Part shown: positions 6,279-6,308 of the stretch, in pieces | Layout of the letters: each line of letters begins with the position of its first letter | Position numbering within the stretch: position 1 is the stretch's first letter | Source of the DNA: CBCXVS01 sp965178525 | GTDB lineage: Bacteria; Tectomicrobia; Entotheonellia; Entotheonellales; Entotheonellaceae | Direction: 5' to 3' | Length of the DNA stretch: 6,308 nt | Assembly: GCA_965178525.1 (NCBI GenBank) | Contig: CBCXVS010000367.1 | Location: 1-6,308 of the forward strand | The notes under the pieces: generated by a model | Seen by the model: the letters and a program-made list of their open reading frames with translations, nothing else | What the model was told of the DNA's origin: nothing | Database searches by the model: none | Translations under genes and position numbers: made by a program

Positions 6279-6308
6279 CATAAGATCAGGTTCCCTAGCC
6301 CAGCCCAG
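6279..6308. mobile_element. Start of the element disrupting the binding-protein gene
   Basis: These are the last 30 bases and hold no gene. AGCCCAGCC (6297-6305) is a perfect inverted match to 9-17, placed outside the boundary repeat as on the left side but closer to it. This supports an element that continues past the window. Too little is present to name its family. Confidence 0.4.

Noticed and set aside
6294..6298. CCTAG as partner of the CCTAG at 71-75 (target duplication)
   Set aside because: Five bases recur by chance, no transposon terminus sits next to the right copy, and it lies beyond a different boundary repeat.

Overview
This 6.3 kb, GC-rich window is bacterial, and all three of its genes lie on the + strand. 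They are a Mu/TniA-type DDE transposase, a very large cyclase-ATPase-TPR fusion, and a Tat-exported ABC-transporter binding protein that is cut short. Such cyclase/ATPase/TPR giants with a short N-terminal 'RHGQVTYRALKRQF' module are common in environmental lineages rich in signalling genes and mobile elements (Tectomicrobia/Entotheonella, Rokubacteria-like or deltaproteobacterial genomes). The taxonomic guess is inference, since no rRNA or marker gene is present.

Layout. Bases 1-75 look like the end of an unidentified insertion element. A transposon-like left end follows at 76-122: a TGTTTACA terminus and two 12-bp TTAAATGGCGGA repeats. After a non-coding leader comes the transposase (361-1644), with an intact DD35E triad but a short C-terminus and no TniB/TniQ-like partner. 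A 154-bp gap leads to the cyclase fusion (1799-5263), which has its own Shine-Dalgarno and GTG start. A rho-independent terminator (5277-5304) closes that gene. A leader with two adjacent palindromes precedes the binding-protein gene (5370-6278), which ends inside an inverted copy of the left boundary repeat. Bases 6279-6308 appear to be the start of the element on that side.

How it fits together. The cyclase fusion looks like a stand-alone cytoplasmic signalling protein that couples an ATP-driven STAND-type switch and TPR interaction surface to cyclic-nucleotide production. Its substrate-specifying residues are not the canonical Lys/Asp pair. The binding protein would have fed a branched-chain-amino-acid-type ABC importer, but it lacks roughly its last quarter and is probably non-functional. 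The strongest unexplained signal is the pair of outward-lying boundary repeats (56-73 and 6261-6278, 16/18 identical in inverted orientation), backed by an outer 9-bp perfect inverted match (9-17 and 6297-6305). They suggest that the whole segment is bounded by two element ends, one of which broke the binding-protein gene. I see no tRNA, rRNA, CRISPR array or phage gene.
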